Source: Streptococcus taonis (lineage in GTDB: Bacteria; Bacillota; Bacilli; Lactobacillales; Streptococcaceae). From it: a stretch of DNA of 64,000 bases. The stretch lies in NCBI RefSeq assembly GCF_029948085.1, contig NZ_JARZZP010000014.1:1-64000 (forward strand), in the 5' to 3' direction. The position numbers and the translations under genes are program-made. A model generated the notes under the pieces. It made no database searches. It saw only the letters and a list, made by a program, of their open reading frames with translations, and was not told the origin of the DNA. Every line of letters starts with the position of its first letter. The stretch's first letter is position 1. Of the stretch, positions 63,101 to 64,000 are shown piece after piece.

Positions 63101-64000
63101 ATGAAATATATTATCAATCATTCAAACGACACTGCCTTTAATATCGCCTTGGAAGAATATGCATTTAAACACCTTTTGGATGAGGATCAAATCTTCCTTC
63201 TTTGGATTAACAAACCATCTATTATTGTAGGACGTCACCAAAATACGATTGAAGAAATTAACCGTGACTATGTTCGCGAACACGGAATTGAAGTAGTGCG
63301 TCGTATTAGTGGTGGTGGGGCTGTTTACCATGATTTGAACAACCTTAACTATACAATCATTTCAAAAGAAGATGAAAACAAGGCCTTTGACTTCAAGAGT
63401 TTCTCTACTCCAGTTATCAACACTTTGGCGGAACTTGGTGTTAAAGCTGAATTTACAGGCCGCAATGATCTTGAGATCGAGGGTAAGAAATTCTGTGGAA
63501 ATGCTCAAGCCTATATCAATGGACGTATCATGCACCACGGTTGTCTTCTCTTTGACGTGGACTTGTCAGTCCTAGCTAACGCACTAAAGGTATCTAAAGA
63601 TAAGTTCGAATCTAAAGGGGTTAAATCAGTCCGTGCTCGAGTAACTAATATTATCGATGAGTTACCAGAAAAGATCACTGTTGAAGAGTTCCGTGACCTA
63701 CTTTTGGAATACATGAAAAAAGAATACCCTGAAATGACAGAGTATGTGTTCTCAGATGAAGAATTGGCTGAAATCAATCGAATCAAAGAAACTAAGTTTG
63801 GAACTTGGGACTGGAATTATGGGAAATCACCTGAATACAATGTCCGTCGTGGAACTAAATTCCCAAGTGGTAAGGTTGAAATCTTCGCTAACGTCATTGA
63901 ATCAAAAATCCAAGACATTAAGATCTACGGTGACTTTTTCGGTATCGAAGATGTTGCAGCAGTAGAAGATGTTCTTCGTGGTGTCAAATACGAACGTGAA
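63101..64000 (+). CDS. lplA: Lipoate-protein ligase, 5' part (runs past the window)
   Basis: Frame open from ATG 63101 (MKYIINHSNDTAFN) to the last base, 300 codons; the family is about 330 aa, so only a short C-terminal piece is missing. Lipoate-binding/adenylation motifs GRHQNT (about 46-51) and RRISGGGAVYHD (about 67-78), and EGKKFCGNAQA with catalytic Lys (about 127-137). Attaches lipoate to the Lys43-type site of the neighbouring E3. SD AAGGGAT. Confidence 0.95.
   Translation, partial: MKYIINHSNDTAFNIALEEYAFKHLLDEDQIFLLWINKPSIIVGRHQNTIEEINRDYVREHGIEVVRRISGGGAVYHDLNNLNYTIISKEDENKAFDFKSFSTPVINTLAELGVKAEFTGRNDLEIEGKKFCGNAQAYINGRIMHHGCLLFDVDLSVLANALKVSKDKFESKGVKSVRARVTNIIDELPEKITVEEFRDLLLEYMKKEYPEMTEYVFSDEELAEINRIKETKFGTWDWNYGKSPEYNVRRGTKFPSGKVEIFANVIESKIQDIKIYGDFFGIEDVAAVEDVLRGVKYERE

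Overview
The window is a chromosomal segment of a low-GC Firmicute and almost certainly a mitis-group Streptococcus. It is close to S. pneumoniae but probably S. mitis, S. oralis or S. infantis. The reasons are the VicRKX system with a single-membrane-span VicK, the SpeA-SpeE-NspA-NspC-AguA-AguB polyamine operon, the pta, rluD, nadK and relQ order, the acetoin/pyruvate dehydrogenase complex with its lipoyl domain on the E3 subunit, a SASTSASE-repeat LPXTG adhesin, and many extended -10 (TGnTATAAT) promoters. No rRNA, tRNA, CRISPR array, intact insertion sequence or prophage was seen.

Layout. 1-1218: 3' end of a serine-rich repeat surface protein. 1219-1797: terminator and a 56-bp tandem repeat. 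1798-8096: mutY, vicRKX, a thioredoxin-fold protein and phosphoglucomutase. 8249-12286: ABC-F ATPase, Rgg/MutR-type regulator and MFS exporter. 12696-25011: an accessory cluster of about 12 kb with small acidic proteins, a DUF4300-type lipoprotein, lipid kinase, hydrolase, methyltransferase, DUF1877/YfbM, CbrC/UPF0167 and DUF4261-like proteins and two related membrane proteins. It looks like a collection of orphan immunity or stress genes. 25211-25542: a strongly structured RNA of about 330 nt with its own promoter and terminator, directly before the polyamine operon. 25611-32276: polyamine operon. 32386-34852: nucleotidyltransferase, zinc-ribbon and TPR proteins. 34871-36720 (minus): YcgQ/YcgR-like membrane pair and a 43-aa protein. 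36884-42775: tex, SprT-like, PspC-domain, VIT1-family, MetY-like and radC. 42799-47611 (minus): PuuD-like, rex, DUF4649, DUF1831, cysteine desulfurase, prs and CYTH. 47747-51106: relQ, nadK, rluD-family, pta. 51211-51471: an IS630-type transposase remnant, followed by an unknown two-gene module (51821-53016). 53054-57842: HAD phosphatase, ung, mutX, pyrC, small Cys-rich protein, MATE exporter. 58022-64000: acoA, acoB, acoC, lpd and the start of lplA.

How the genes work together. The polyamine operon encodes arginine to agmatine to N-carbamoylputrescine to putrescine, plus two different spermidine-forming routes. The aco-lpd-lplA operon encodes a complete 2-oxoacid dehydrogenase complex and the ligase that lipoylates it. 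VicRKX is the essential cell-wall two-component system. mutY, mutX and ung are all base-damage control genes. relQ/nadK/rluD/pta and rex/desulfurase/prs are conserved housekeeping blocks. The items I consider most worth following up are the structured RNA at 25211-25542, the accessory cluster at 12696-25011, the hairpin-rich insert inside the aco operon (60048-60238), and the unknown gene pair beside the IS remnant.
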